Of a DNA stretch of 48,202 nucleotides, positions 1 through 8,410 are shown one piece after another; positions within the stretch are counted from its first letter, which is position 1; the number at the start of each line of letters is the position of its first letter. The notes below the pieces were generated by a model. It did no database searches, was not told where the DNA came from, and was given only the letters and a program-made list of their open reading frames with translations. The DNA lies in contig BLLU01000121.1 in assembly GCA_011959105.1 (NCBI GenBank), positions 1 through 48,202 of the forward strand. The letters run 5' to 3'. This DNA comes from Lachnospiraceae bacterium. Its GTDB lineage: Bacteria; Bacillota; Clostridia; Lachnospirales; Lachnospiraceae. A program made the position numbers and the translations under genes.

Positions 1-1
1 A

Positions 2-23
2 TAAAAACGGAGCCGTTGCTCCG
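2..23 (-). terminator. Intrinsic terminator after the AraC-family gene
   Basis: On the minus strand a six-base-pair GC-rich stem (CGGAGC/GCTCCG, arms at 18-23 and 8-13) closes a four-base loop and is followed at once by TTTTT. It lies about 50 bases past the stop codon of the AraC-family gene. Confidence 0.85.
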
Positions 24-72
24 GCAGATTATTCATCTACTTTTGCAACAGCCCCGCTCTGTTGTTCCCTGC

Positions 73-1545
73 TTACTGCAAATATTCTCTGACACACTGC
101 AGCGCCGCCTCGTCCTCCGCCTTGGCCCTGAGAATCTGCTCCGCCAGTTCTTCCCGTACTTTCCTGTCCGCCAAATGCCGAAGCATGGCATCCACATCTG
201 ACCAGTCCCCGATCCGACCGCTCATCTCCTGGGCAAAACCACTTACTTTTCGGAAATGACCAGCGGCCTCTTCCAGCTTCCCATTGTCCTGACCCGGCTG
301 TCTGGCCGCCAGTTCCAACAGATACTCCGCTCCGTGGCTCCTGCCGTCCATCAGGCACTGGGTGGCGTCGTTCTGAACCAGCAGCTTGGAGAACAGGCTG
401 TCATAGGCTTCACTGGCAAAATGGCTTTCCTCCAGAAGCATCTCACGCCATGCGTCATAGGCCAGTATTCCCTTGGCGTAGGAATACTCCTTACGCCCCT
501 CCAGAGCCGCCACCGCCTGCCGCAGCACTTCCCGGGGCGCCATTCTCTCCCCAACGATGGGGCCAAGGCACATCACTGCCTGGGTGTCCGTGTTTTCCCA
601 CCATTTCCTGCTGATAAAGTAACCATTCTCCGCAGTTTTCACATCAACTGCGTACTCCGGCTCCTCCTGGAAGAAATTCCATCCCAGCAGGCTGTCTCCG
701 TTGTCTTCGTAGCCTGCCACAATGCAGGGTTCGGGCGGCCCGATGATCCCCAGGGCAATACAGGGATATCCCTTCTCCAGATGCTCTTCGATATAGGCCA
801 GAAACGCTTCCCTGGCAGTGGACTCTTCCCTGCCCAGAAAAGAAAACTCCCGGCCCAGAGCCTTGGCCCCCAGCCCATACACCTGGTTGGATTCCGTGAA
901 TGCATGGTATATATCCACATTGCTCAGATCCCATATCTCTGTGTTCCACACCAGACGAAAAGCCGCTCCGGTGGCTGCCATGATATAAGGATAAGACACA
1001 TCGTCCCCCAGATACTCCGACACAGCCTTGACACAGATGGGAAAAGGTGTACAGCTTCCGTAACTGCCATATTTCACTTGCTGAATATCATGTAATAGTA
1101 TGCTCTCCTGCTTCATATTCTCTACATCGCTCCTTGTCTCTTTCAGATGAAACTCCATATGCTTTCCCAGTAATTCAAGACCATATACACCGGGCAGCAG
1201 CTGCGCCTTGCCCACCACCGGTCTGGTACTGCGGAATGCCCGGGGAGACATGCCCATGGTTTTGGAAAAGGCCCGGGTATAGGCTTCATGGGAGCCAAAC
1301 CCCCATTCCAGCGCTATATCCAGTACACTTCTCTGGGTGCGAAGCAGCTGCGCAGCCGACAGAATGATCCTCCGCCTTTTATAGTAACGCATAATTGACA
1401 TGCCCACCTGACCAGCAAACAATTCCCGAATATAATTTTCCGAGAACCCAAATTTCCGTCCCATTTGTTTCAGATCCAGATATGGGTCGGCCACATGGCT
1501 CTCCACATAGCTGACCATGGCCCGTGTAATGGTTGAATAACTCAT
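73..1545 (-). CDS. AraC-family transcriptional regulator with a large C-terminal sensor-like domain
   Basis: 490 residues. The first ~105 residues form an AraC-type double helix-turn-helix domain (DPYLDLKQMGRKFGFSENY for the first helix pair, then SVLDIALEWGFGSHEAYTRAFSK and GMSPRAFR). This normally binds DNA and activates or represses a nearby operon. The remaining ~370 residues are not a sugar-binding cupin. They look like the BtrH or C39-peptidase-like fold often fused to AraC domains in Clostridia, with a Cys in SCTPFPIC and a Gly-rich LGIIGPPEPCIVAGY segment; this assignment is from memory of the family. It may sense a ligand, but the ligand is unknown. The gene stands alone, with its own terminator and no close target operon. 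Confidence 0.85.
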   Translation of the reverse strand: MSYSTITRAMVSYVESHVADPYLDLKQMGRKFGFSENYIRELFAGQVGMSIMRYYKRRRIILSAAQLLRTQRSVLDIALEWGFGSHEAYTRAFSKTMGMSPRAFRSTRPVVGKAQLLPGVYGLELLGKHMEFHLKETRSDVENMKQESILLHDIQQVKYGSYGSCTPFPICVKAVSEYLGDDVSYPYIMAATGAAFRLVWNTEIWDLSNVDIYHAFTESNQVYGLGAKALGREFSFLGREESTAREAFLAYIEEHLEKGYPCIALGIIGPPEPCIVAGYEDNGDSLLGWNFFQEEPEYAVDVKTAENGYFISRKWWENTDTQAVMCLGPIVGERMAPREVLRQAVAALEGRKEYSYAKGILAYDAWREMLLEESHFASEAYDSLFSKLLVQNDATQCLMDGRSHGAEYLLELAARQPGQDNGKLEEAAGHFRKVSGFAQEMSGRIGDWSDVDAMLRHLADRKVREELAEQILRAKAEDEAALQCVREYLQ

Positions 1546-1695
1546 TGACTGGTTCCTCTCTCACTGCAGTGTAGGTCTATTCTATCAGGATTTATATACA
1601 ATTTCTTGACTTTTCTGAGGTTCTTCCATCCCACTGGTCCAGACCGTTCCCCTGTGTTTAGGACCATGCCCAAAGCCTGGCAGGGCAGAACGCAA

Positions 1696-1734
1696 AAGGC
1701 GCGGACACCGGCTTTCAAAAACCATGTCCGCACC
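1696..1734 (-). terminator. Probable intrinsic terminator downstream of the frameshifted membrane gene
   Basis: On the minus strand GGTGCGGACA pairs with TGTCCGCGCC (one G-U pair) across a ~19-base loop and is followed by TTTTGC. It lies about 105 bases past the stop at 1840. The interval 1546-1839 contains no convincing gene; a short ORF there shows no ribosome binding site and no domain. Confidence 0.6.
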
Positions 1735-1839
1735 AATCATCCGTATAAGACCGACGGATTCAGATAAATCCCCATTACATAAATTCTTCTGTCAGAGTAC
1801 CTCTATCCCCTGCCTGCACACGGCAGCCCCCCCTAAAGA

Positions 1840-2600
1840 TCATTCTGCCGACAGTTTATCAAACGCCTCAGCCGGAATCACTTCCCCGTCCGCAGTATAA
1901 AGGCCGGGAACCTTCTGCTTCAGATACTCGATGAGTTCCGTGCCGGATTCCTCAGAACATTCCGCGATGGCACGGCTTTTGCTTTTGCTCAGCAGCATGA
2001 CGGTAAGATACTCTATTCTCTTTCTGTTGGGCATATCCCCCACCGCTGCCGTCTGCTTCACAAGGCAGGCCGCTGAAAGATCGGATATCTTTAAAATTGT
2101 GTGCTGCGCGTCCGCAAGATAGATATAATCTCTTGTCAGAATACCGTCGGACTGTCCCACCGCCAATGCTTTCGCCGTGTCCAAAAGCCTGATAACCCGA
2201 CACTCCATATCTGTAGTCTGGCGCTCAAACTCGTCCATATCGCTTACGGTATATCCGCTCTGCTTTGCACAGTTGCTCTTCCAACTGGCTGCTCCTCTTA
2301 CATGGCGTATAATTGTAATAATAATGGAAGCCAGGGCAACCAGCGCAAAACCGACAAAGAAACCCGCTATGAATTTACCGGCACCGATCATGTCCTCCTG
2401 TCCCGACAGACGATATTCTTCTATTCGTCCCATTGCCCAGTAAAAGCCGTAAGCGCTTCCGAAAAGCACGATTCCGAAGAAAATATAAACCCCGAAAGAA
2501 ATCTTCGCCGTTTTCTTTCTGATAGAAGTAAATACCCTTCAGCATAATGCTTTCTTTTGTAGTCATCACTCATCACCTGCAGATACTTTTCCATTTTCAT
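1840..2600 (-). pseudogene. Small membrane protein gene split by a one-base frameshift
   Basis: The 5' part starts at ATG 2600 (or 2594) behind AGGAG, reads MKMEKYLQVMSDDYKRKHYA and runs out of frame to a stop at 2421. The 3' part occupies the next frame and ends at 1840. An uninterrupted translation would need one extra base in the A tract at 2511-2514: ...LLLSER would then continue into KTAKISFGVYIFFGIVLF, the start of a transmembrane helix. The joined product would be 253 residues (761 + 1 bases divides by three). A second helix lies near GKFIAGFFVGFALVALAS, followed by a ~140-residue soluble tail. Function is unknown. The shorter ORF starting at MLFGSAYGF would begin inside the first helix, which argues against it being the true start. 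Sequencing error, real mutation or slippage are all possible. Confidence 0.65.
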
Positions 2601-2690
2601 TTTCTCCTCTTTATAAATTCGGATCTTGTAAAATAGTATAACACAATGTCTTCCGCAAGTCCACATATGACTTTCTATGAGTGTATCAAT

Positions 2691-2736
2691 AAAAAACGGC
2701 AGAATGACGGATTTGATTTTCCAAGCCATTCTGCCG
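2691..2736 (-). terminator. Intrinsic terminator of the ABC-DUF1854-ABC operon
   Basis: On the minus strand CGGCAGAATG (2736-2727) pairs perfectly with CATTCTGCCG (2706-2697) and is followed by TTTTTT (2696-2691). It lies ~50 bases after the stop of the last transporter gene. Confidence 0.9.
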
Positions 2737-2788
2737 CTTTTAGCATACTATCACTATTTTTTCCGGCCTCTTGCGGAAGATTTTCCGT

Positions 2789-5023
2789 CTATTTTTCCCC
2801 GCCGCTCATCCGAAGCTGGGCGTTGACTAGGCCATAGTAGATTCCCTGCTGTTCCAACAGTTCGTTATGGGTACCGATCTCGGCTACACCGTGCTTGTCA
2901 ATGACCACCAGCCGATCCGCGTCCCGCAGGGTGGAAAGACGGTGAGCAATGGCAAAGGTGGTTCTGCCCTTTATCAAACGATTCAATGCCTGCTGGATCA
3001 GGAACTCGCTCTCCGTGTCCAGAGCCGATGTGGCCTCGTCCAGAATCAAGATCCGGGGATTGTTCAGAATCGCCCTGGCGATGGCAATGCGCTGCCTCTC
3101 GCCGCCGGACAGATTATAACCGTGCTCACCCACATAAGTGTTGTAGCCGTCCGGGGTCTTGCAGATAAAGTCATGGGCATTGGCTGCTCTGGCCGCCATG
3201 ATAACTTCCTCCAAAGTAGCATCCTGTTTGGCAAAACGGATATTGGCCAGGATCGTGCCGGAGAACAGAAAAGTCTCCTGCAGCACCACGCCGATCTGGG
3301 AATGCAGACTTTCCATCTGTACATCCCGCAGGTCGTACCCGTCCAGGGTAATCCTTCCCTGGTCCACATCGTAGAGCCGCATAATCAGATTGATCAACGT
3401 GGATTTTCCCGTGCCGGATGCCCCCACCAGACCGATCATCTCTCCCGGCTTTACATTGAAAGAGATATGTTCCAGCACCGGTTCATAGGTCTGATAGCCA
3501 AAGGACACATCCTCAAAGGTAAACCCGCCCTCAATGGGAAATGCCTTACTTTCCGCCTTGTCTGCCAGTATGGGTTCCTCGTCCAGCACATCGTAGATGC
3601 GGTTTAAACTGGTCAGCATCAGCATCATCTCCCTGGGCAGATGAGTCATCCAACTTAAGGGGCCGAACAGATAGCCGCTGTAAGATATAAACTGTACCAG
3701 CTGACCCACGGTCATACTGCCGTCCAGCACCTGGATCCCGCCGAAGTAGACGGCGATATAGGTTCCCACTCCCAGCAGAAAAGTCAATATGGGATAGAAT
3801 ACCGCCCAGAAGGTCTCGTTCTTTTTCTGGATTGCGGCATAAGTCCTGGTCTTTTCGGTGAATCTGGCGCTCTCCCGCTCCTCCTTGCCGAAGGATTTCA
3901 CAATCCGCATGCCGGACAGGATGTCCTGCAGATTGCTGCTTAAATCATCCGCCCGCAGCCACTGCTTGTGGAAAATGGTATGGATATGATGCCAGAACAG
4001 TCTGGTAATCACAATCACGACAATGACAAAAACCAGGGACAGCAAAGTCATCCGCCAACTTATAATCATCATCATCACCAGAGACACCACCATGGTCACC
4101 AGCATGGAGAACATATCTCCGAATACATCCTGCATAAAAACCCTGATTTGTCTGGTATCCCGGGACACCCGGTTCATCAATTCTCCGGGCTTGCGGTTGT
4201 TGATAAAGGACAGGGACAGTGCCTGGATCTTGTAATACAGCTTGGCCCGCAGGCTCATACTCAGGGAAGCCCCCAATTTAACGCAAAGCCAGTAACGATA
4301 GATCCAGCAGACCATGCCCCCCACAGTAAGAGCAAAGGTGAGAATGATAAACAGCCATAAATCCACTGTGGTCCCCTGCCCGGTGGCCAGGGAATTGTCA
4401 ATAAAGTACCGCTGTACCATGGGATTAAACATATTGATGCCCGCCAGCAGTACCAGCAGCAGAGAGATCACAACCAGCCTGCCGATAAATTCCCCGCACA
4501 GCGCCATAAATTTTTTGAGTATATCCGACTTGCCGTCGCAGTACATGCACTTGCTGGTGCCCGGCAGAGCCCGGCCGCATTTTTCACAATATTTCTCGTA
4601 TTCCCGGCTCTCCACCCGGCTGACCATCCGAAGGCTTTTCCCTTCCTGCATGGCTTGCACCAGAGTCTGCGCCCCCCGGACCGCATAGGCTACCCGGACA
4701 ATCTGGCGCATGGAGAACCGGGCCACGCACTCCGGCAGGCCTTCCCTGGGGAATACGGTCACAATGCCGCAGCCTACCTGGTGCTCACATTTTATTTTCT
4801 CGCAGTCTGCCAGCAAATGCTCAGAGGTCTTCTCCTCCCCCCGGAGAGTCATCAGGCGTTCCTCCGTCACCACGATCCAGGTCTGGTCCGTGTAGCTGGT
4901 CTGAGGACTCCGCGCCCGGTTGTCAAAGGCCAGATCCACAGGCACACAGTACCAGATGGTCTCGCCGTCCCGGAGGGACAGAGCCTGCTGCTGAGACTCC
5001 TTCAGTGTGTATAATAGTTTCAT
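2789..5023 (-). CDS. ABC exporter half-transporter with N-terminal zinc ribbon (distal subunit)
   Basis: 744 residues, longer than the usual ~580 of a half-exporter. The extra ~160 N-terminal residues form an unassigned beta-rich domain followed by a zinc ribbon (CEKCGRALPGTSKCMYC, CX2C-X9-CX2C). Then come a six-helix permease domain (~residues 175-460) and a nucleotide-binding domain with Walker A GASGTGKST, signature LSGGERQR and Walker B ILILDEATSALD. All ATPase residues look intact. Start ATG 5023 follows AAGGAG with nine bases between. It is the third gene after a DUF1854 gene and a second half-transporter of the same layout, so a heterodimer is likely. Substrate is unknown; the fold is that of multidrug or peptide exporters. 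Confidence 0.9.
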   Translation of the reverse strand: MKLLYTLKESQQQALSLRDGETIWYCVPVDLAFDNRARSPQTSYTDQTWIVVTEERLMTLRGEEKTSEHLLADCEKIKCEHQVGCGIVTVFPREGLPECVARFSMRQIVRVAYAVRGAQTLVQAMQEGKSLRMVSRVESREYEKYCEKCGRALPGTSKCMYCDGKSDILKKFMALCGEFIGRLVVISLLLVLLAGINMFNPMVQRYFIDNSLATGQGTTVDLWLFIILTFALTVGGMVCWIYRYWLCVKLGASLSMSLRAKLYYKIQALSLSFINNRKPGELMNRVSRDTRQIRVFMQDVFGDMFSMLVTMVVSLVMMMIISWRMTLLSLVFVIVVIVITRLFWHHIHTIFHKQWLRADDLSSNLQDILSGMRIVKSFGKEERESARFTEKTRTYAAIQKKNETFWAVFYPILTFLLGVGTYIAVYFGGIQVLDGSMTVGQLVQFISYSGYLFGPLSWMTHLPREMMLMLTSLNRIYDVLDEEPILADKAESKAFPIEGGFTFEDVSFGYQTYEPVLEHISFNVKPGEMIGLVGASGTGKSTLINLIMRLYDVDQGRITLDGYDLRDVQMESLHSQIGVVLQETFLFSGTILANIRFAKQDATLEEVIMAARAANAHDFICKTPDGYNTYVGEHGYNLSGGERQRIAIARAILNNPRILILDEATSALDTESEFLIQQALNRLIKGRTTFAIAHRLSTLRDADRLVVIDKHGVAEIGTHNELLEQQGIYYGLVNAQLRMSGGEK

Positions 5024-5060
5024 GAATAATTGCTCCTTGTGAAATTCAAAAACATACGGA

Positions 5061-5642
5061 TTAGATAAACAAATCCAGTTTCTTGCGCTCCATAACGGTC
5101 AGGGCATACAGATCCGGCAGCTCGTAGCGATTGCCGTCAATATCCGTAATCTGGTAGCGGGCCTCGCCCAGAGACACCACTGCGTCGCCTCCCATATGGG
5201 TGGTGAAGCGGCAGCTTCCAAAATCCGTCTGCACATGCCAGTAGGCATAGCCGTATTCATCCTTCACTTCCATCACCTTGCGGATCACGGGCATGAAATA
5301 ACGCAGGCGCACCTGCTCCTGCACCATGTCCTGCACATCCCGGGGCATATCTCCCAGAGAACGGATCATGCCGATCTCTTTGGCTTTCTCATCCGCCTCC
5401 CGTATGGAGATAAACTCCTGGGAATTGGTGAGGGGAAATGTCAAATACACCCCCACCCGGTCATAGCTTCTGCCGTCAAACTGCAGGGACAAAAAGCCTC
5501 CCTCTGTACGGGTAAAAACAGCGTTGTCCGCCGTCAGCAGCCGCATCTGCAGCACTTCTTCCGACTCCTTCTTCAGTGCCTCCTCGTCAAACTCCTCCAG
5601 ATCCAGCAGATTCGGCATCCCGTTTTCTCTATTATCTTCCAT
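5061..5642 (-). CDS. DUF1854 family protein
   Basis: 193 residues, cytoplasmic, with no signal peptide or membrane helix. The core (FLSLQFDGRSYDRVGVYLTF to the C-terminal YELPDLYALTVMERKKLDLF) matches my memory of DUF1854. In other bacteria, relatives of this family and of these long ABC proteins have been annotated as associated with cyanophycin metabolism. No cyanophycin gene is in this window, so that link is not supported here. It lies between two half-transporters (53 bases after the first, 37 before the second), which suggests an accessory or regulatory subunit of the transporter. Ribosome binding site is AAGGAAAA. Confidence 0.8.
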   Translation of the reverse strand: MEDNRENGMPNLLDLEEFDEEALKKESEEVLQMRLLTADNAVFTRTEGGFLSLQFDGRSYDRVGVYLTFPLTNSQEFISIREADEKAKEIGMIRSLGDMPRDVQDMVQEQVRLRYFMPVIRKVMEVKDEYGYAYWHVQTDFGSCRFTTHMGGDAVVSLGEARYQITDIDGNRYELPDLYALTVMERKKLDLFI

Positions 5643-5695
5643 AATATATGTTTTCCTTTCTTGACGATACTCATCTTTTATCTGTTCAGGTCAGC

Positions 5696-8011
5696 TTACT
5701 CCAGACCGCGCATAGCCAGCGCCTTGGTCTGCAACTCACTGAGTTTGAAGAAAGTACCCTTCAGCGCCATCAATTCCTCATGGGTCCCGGATTCCGTCAC
5801 CCGGCCATCGTCCAGCACAATCAGATGGGTGGCATTGCGCAGAGTGGAAAGACGGTGAGCAATGGACAATACGGTTCTGCCCTTCTCCAGCTGCTCCAGG
5901 GATTTCTGAATGGCCAATTCCGTCTCCGTGTCCACCGCCGATGTGGCTTCGTCCAGAATCAGAATCCTGGGATCCGCCAGGATGGCCCTGGCAATGGAAA
6001 TCCGCTGCTTTTCGCCGCCGGACAGCGACCTGTTGGAAGCTCCCAGAATGGTGTCATAGCCCTGGGGCATCTTACAGATAAAGTCATGGGCGCTGGCCTG
6101 TATGGCCGCCTTGATGATTTCCTCCCGTGTGGCTTCCGGCCGGGCATACGCAATATTTTCCGCCACCGTACCCATGAATATATAAGTCTCCTGGGACACC
6201 ATGGACACGTTTTTGCGCAATTCCCTGAATCCATACTGCTTTACATTGATGCCGTCCACCAGCACCTGCCCTTCCTGGGTATCATACAGACGGGAGATCA
6301 GGTTCACCAGCGTGGATTTTCCAGCGCCGGAACGGCCCACAATTCCCAGTACTTCCCCGGCTTCCACATGGAAACTCACATCCTTCAGAATGGGTTTGTT
6401 GGGTTCATAGCCGAAGGTCACATGCTCCAGAGTGATCTCACCCCGCAGCCGCTCCGGCCTCACCGGGTCCGCCACCTCCTTGACCTCCGGCACTGCGTCC
6501 ACAATCTCAAAGAGCCGCTGAGCCGAGTTCATGGCGTTAGTATACCAGCGGATAATCCTGGACATAAACTCCAGAGGCCATTTCAACTGCCCCACATAAC
6601 CGCTGAATGTGATCAGCACGCCCAGTTCCATATCGGATCCGCTGATGATCAGCGCTCCGCCCACTGCCCATACCAGGAAAGTGAGCATATCTTCCACAAA
6701 GATGTACAGAGCGGAAAAACGGCAGTCATACCGTGACACATCCAGTTCCGCGTCCCGCACCTTTTTATTGTTTTTGGTAAATCGGGTCATTTCCTGTTCT
6801 TCCTGGCCAAAAGCCTTGACCACCCGGGCTCCCGTGAAATTCTCGTTCATCTGCCCGTTAAGCCTGCGGTTGGCCCTGTGGCGCTTACCATAATAATGCC
6901 ACAGTCTGGGCATCAGCAGATAGCTGATGAAGAACAGGATGGGCATCAGGATCACCGATGCCAATGCCAGCAGAGGATTCAGCATAAACATGATGACGCA
7001 GGTGGCCACGATGGTTCCCACATTGATGAAAAAGTAGGGGATACCGTCGATAAAGAAGCTGGATATCTCCTCCGCGTCATCGGAGACACGGGTCATCAGG
7101 CCTCCGGTCTGTCTCCTGGTAAAAAAGCTGATGGACAGCTTTCCCATGGAGTTAAACACCTGGCTCTTAAGTTTACCCACCACTTCCGGGGCAATGCGGG
7201 CCGTCAGCACCGCCTGGAGAATGCTAAGCCCCTGCAGCAGCACTTTGGAACCGATCATCACCAGCACCAGAATACCCAGGGCCAGCACAAACCGCCCGGC
7301 GGGCAGATGCATCGCGGCCAGGAATCCCTCGTCTTTGGCCAGCACCTTGTCATACAGCACCGTGCCGCTGAGATAGGGCCACACCAGATTCAGTCCCGCT
7401 GTGGCTAAGTAACAGAACATCATCACCAGCAGACGGAATTTGTAAGGCTTGAAATAGGACACCACCCGAATCAGGATGGAACCCTTATCCATACATTTGG
7501 GGCACACCTTCCGTTCCTGATCGGGGTAAATCATACCACATTTGGGGCAGCATTCCTTCCCCCGTTTCACATCCAGGTCCTCCTGGGTGATTTCCTCGCT
7601 TTTCCTCATCTTCTCCAGCAGACGGCCGATCCGCATAAAGGCTTCCATTCTGGTGTTGGAAAACTGACACAGATATTTGTCCATACCGCCGATACGCCCC
7701 ATCAGGATGCCGGTGCTGACCTGCCGGATCACTTCCAGCTTTTCCACTTCGGCCAGGTCATACAGCACCACCGCCGGTTCCTCCATGCGGGTTTCCTGCT
7801 CCAGAGACCAGCTGTTGTAACCGCCCAGACGGTATTCCTGCTTTTCCCTGTAGGGATATCTGGCTACAATCAGTTTTTCTTTTGTCAGCGCCACGATAGA
7901 GTCCGCAAACCGCTGCTCCTCGTCCAGATCCCCCGTGGCGGCAAATACCACATCATTCTTTTCAATGCCATACCTGCGTATGACATCCGTAAAACTTCCC
8001 GGTAAATTCAT
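5696..8011 (-). CDS. ABC exporter half-transporter with N-terminal zinc ribbon (proximal subunit)
   Basis: 771 residues from ATG 8011, which follows AGAGGAAGAA; an in-frame ATG at 8029 has no ribosome binding site. The N-terminal ~150 residues are a soluble domain, followed by a zinc ribbon (CPKCGMIYPDQERKVCPKC), a six-helix permease and a nucleotide-binding domain with Walker A GRSGAGKST, signature LSGGEKQR and Walker B ILILDEATSAVD. Both this and the distal subunit keep the catalytic Glu, so the pair is not of the one-degenerate-site type seen in BmrCD or TM287/288. It is the first structural gene of a three-gene operon preceded by a long leader with a small ORF and a candidate terminator. 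Confidence 0.9.
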   Translation of the reverse strand: MNLPGSFTDVIRRYGIEKNDVVFAATGDLDEEQRFADSIVALTKEKLIVARYPYREKQEYRLGGYNSWSLEQETRMEEPAVVLYDLAEVEKLEVIRQVSTGILMGRIGGMDKYLCQFSNTRMEAFMRIGRLLEKMRKSEEITQEDLDVKRGKECCPKCGMIYPDQERKVCPKCMDKGSILIRVVSYFKPYKFRLLVMMFCYLATAGLNLVWPYLSGTVLYDKVLAKDEGFLAAMHLPAGRFVLALGILVLVMIGSKVLLQGLSILQAVLTARIAPEVVGKLKSQVFNSMGKLSISFFTRRQTGGLMTRVSDDAEEISSFFIDGIPYFFINVGTIVATCVIMFMLNPLLALASVILMPILFFISYLLMPRLWHYYGKRHRANRRLNGQMNENFTGARVVKAFGQEEQEMTRFTKNNKKVRDAELDVSRYDCRFSALYIFVEDMLTFLVWAVGGALIISGSDMELGVLITFSGYVGQLKWPLEFMSRIIRWYTNAMNSAQRLFEIVDAVPEVKEVADPVRPERLRGEITLEHVTFGYEPNKPILKDVSFHVEAGEVLGIVGRSGAGKSTLVNLISRLYDTQEGQVLVDGINVKQYGFRELRKNVSMVSQETYIFMGTVAENIAYARPEATREEIIKAAIQASAHDFICKMPQGYDTILGASNRSLSGGEKQRISIARAILADPRILILDEATSAVDTETELAIQKSLEQLEKGRTVLSIAHRLSTLRNATHLIVLDDGRVTESGTHEELMALKGTFFKLSELQTKALAMRGLE

Positions 8012-8031
8012 TTCTTCCTCTTTCCGCATAC

Positions 8032-8088
8032 TTACAGCCTGCCTGCGGCAGACTCCCGGATCGGCTTGACGGCCGACCGCTTTTCCAT
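8032..8088 (-). CDS. Possible second small ORF just before the transporter gene
   Basis: An 18-codon ORF (MEKRSAVKPIRESAAGRL) ends 20 bases upstream of the transporter start. It is preceded only by a weak GAGTGAG. It overlaps a CTGCC-GCA-GGCAG hairpin. It may be chance; it is noted because it lies between the candidate attenuator and the first structural gene. Confidence 0.2.
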   Translation of the reverse strand: MEKRSAVKPIRESAAGRL

Positions 8089-8135
8089 ATGCTCACTCTT
8101 CCAATCACGATCTCCCGAAAACTTTATGGACGCAG

Positions 8136-8168
8136 AAAAGGCATAACCTACAAAATGTATGTCATGCC
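8136..8168 (-). terminator. Candidate attenuator terminator in the ABC operon leader
   Basis: On the minus strand GGCATGAC (8168-8161) pairs with GTTATGCC (8147-8140), including one G-U pair, with an inner TAC/GTA extension. It is followed by TTTTCTG. It lies ~130 bases upstream of the transporter start and after the leader ORF, so it would end transcription before the structural genes. GGCATA at 8189-8184 can pair instead with the TATGCC of the 3' arm (8145-8140), giving a plausible antiterminator. The T tract is short, so strength is uncertain. Confidence 0.5.
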
Positions 8169-8203
8169 CTCGGTTCATCCATATATGCCATGCTTACGCA
8201 TGT

Positions 8204-8241
8204 GTATGCTGCCAAACCATCAGCCCGGCAACACAGCATAC
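8204..8241 (-). promoter_or_regulatory. Hairpin enclosing the leader-peptide stop codon
   Basis: GTATGCTG (8241-8234) is perfectly complementary to CAGCATAC (8211-8204). The TGA of the leader ORF (8222-8220) lies in the loop, so a ribosome reaching or stalling near the stop would keep the hairpin open. A second small hairpin, CATGC-GTAA-GCATG, lies directly downstream at 8202-8189. Confidence 0.6.
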
Positions 8242-8306
8242 CTTCGGGAGACAATACGATACAAATCATGGTTGATCTGCCTTGCGCCTGTTAATAAATT
8301 GAACAT
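8220..8306 (-). CDS. 28-residue leader peptide of the ABC-DUF1854-ABC operon
   Basis: ATG 8306 follows AGGAGG with an eight-base spacer, one of the best ribosome binding sites in the window. It begins about 34 bases after the predicted transcription start. The peptide begins MFNLLTGARQINHD and ends RIVSRRYAVLPG. It is basic (five Arg, no Lys), with no signal peptide and no run of one amino acid, so classic amino-acid attenuation is unlikely. Its stop codon lies in a hairpin loop, and a candidate terminator follows 50 bases later. The arrangement resembles bmrB, the translated leader that controls the B. subtilis bmrCD drug exporter by ribosome-mediated attenuation. I do not recognise a named family for the peptide. 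Confidence 0.7.
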   Translation of the reverse strand: MFNLLTGARQINHDLYRIVSRRYAVLPG

Positions 8307-8346
8307 TTTGATTGCCTCCTTTCTCTCGTTTTTAGTTCCATTAAAC

Positions 8347-8375
8347 ACTATAACCACTTTTCCATCTTCTGTCAA
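8347..8375 (-). promoter_or_regulatory. Sigma-A promoter of the ABC-DUF1854-ABC operon
   Basis: On the minus strand TTGACA (8375-8370), a 17-base spacer and TATAGT (8352-8347). This is a near-consensus promoter lying just after the stop of the upstream phosphotransferase-like gene. It separates the cassette from the upstream operon. Confidence 0.85.
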
Positions 8376-8410
8376 CTGTTTTTCACATATTCTAAGCCAA
8401 AATCTAAGCC

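Noticed and set aside
2511..2524. Programmed -1 frameshifting as the explanation for the split membrane gene
   Set aside because: The site (AGAAAGAAAACGG) is not a classic X-XXY-YYZ heptamer in the reading frame, and I see no strong downstream pseudoknot; a simple indel is more likely.
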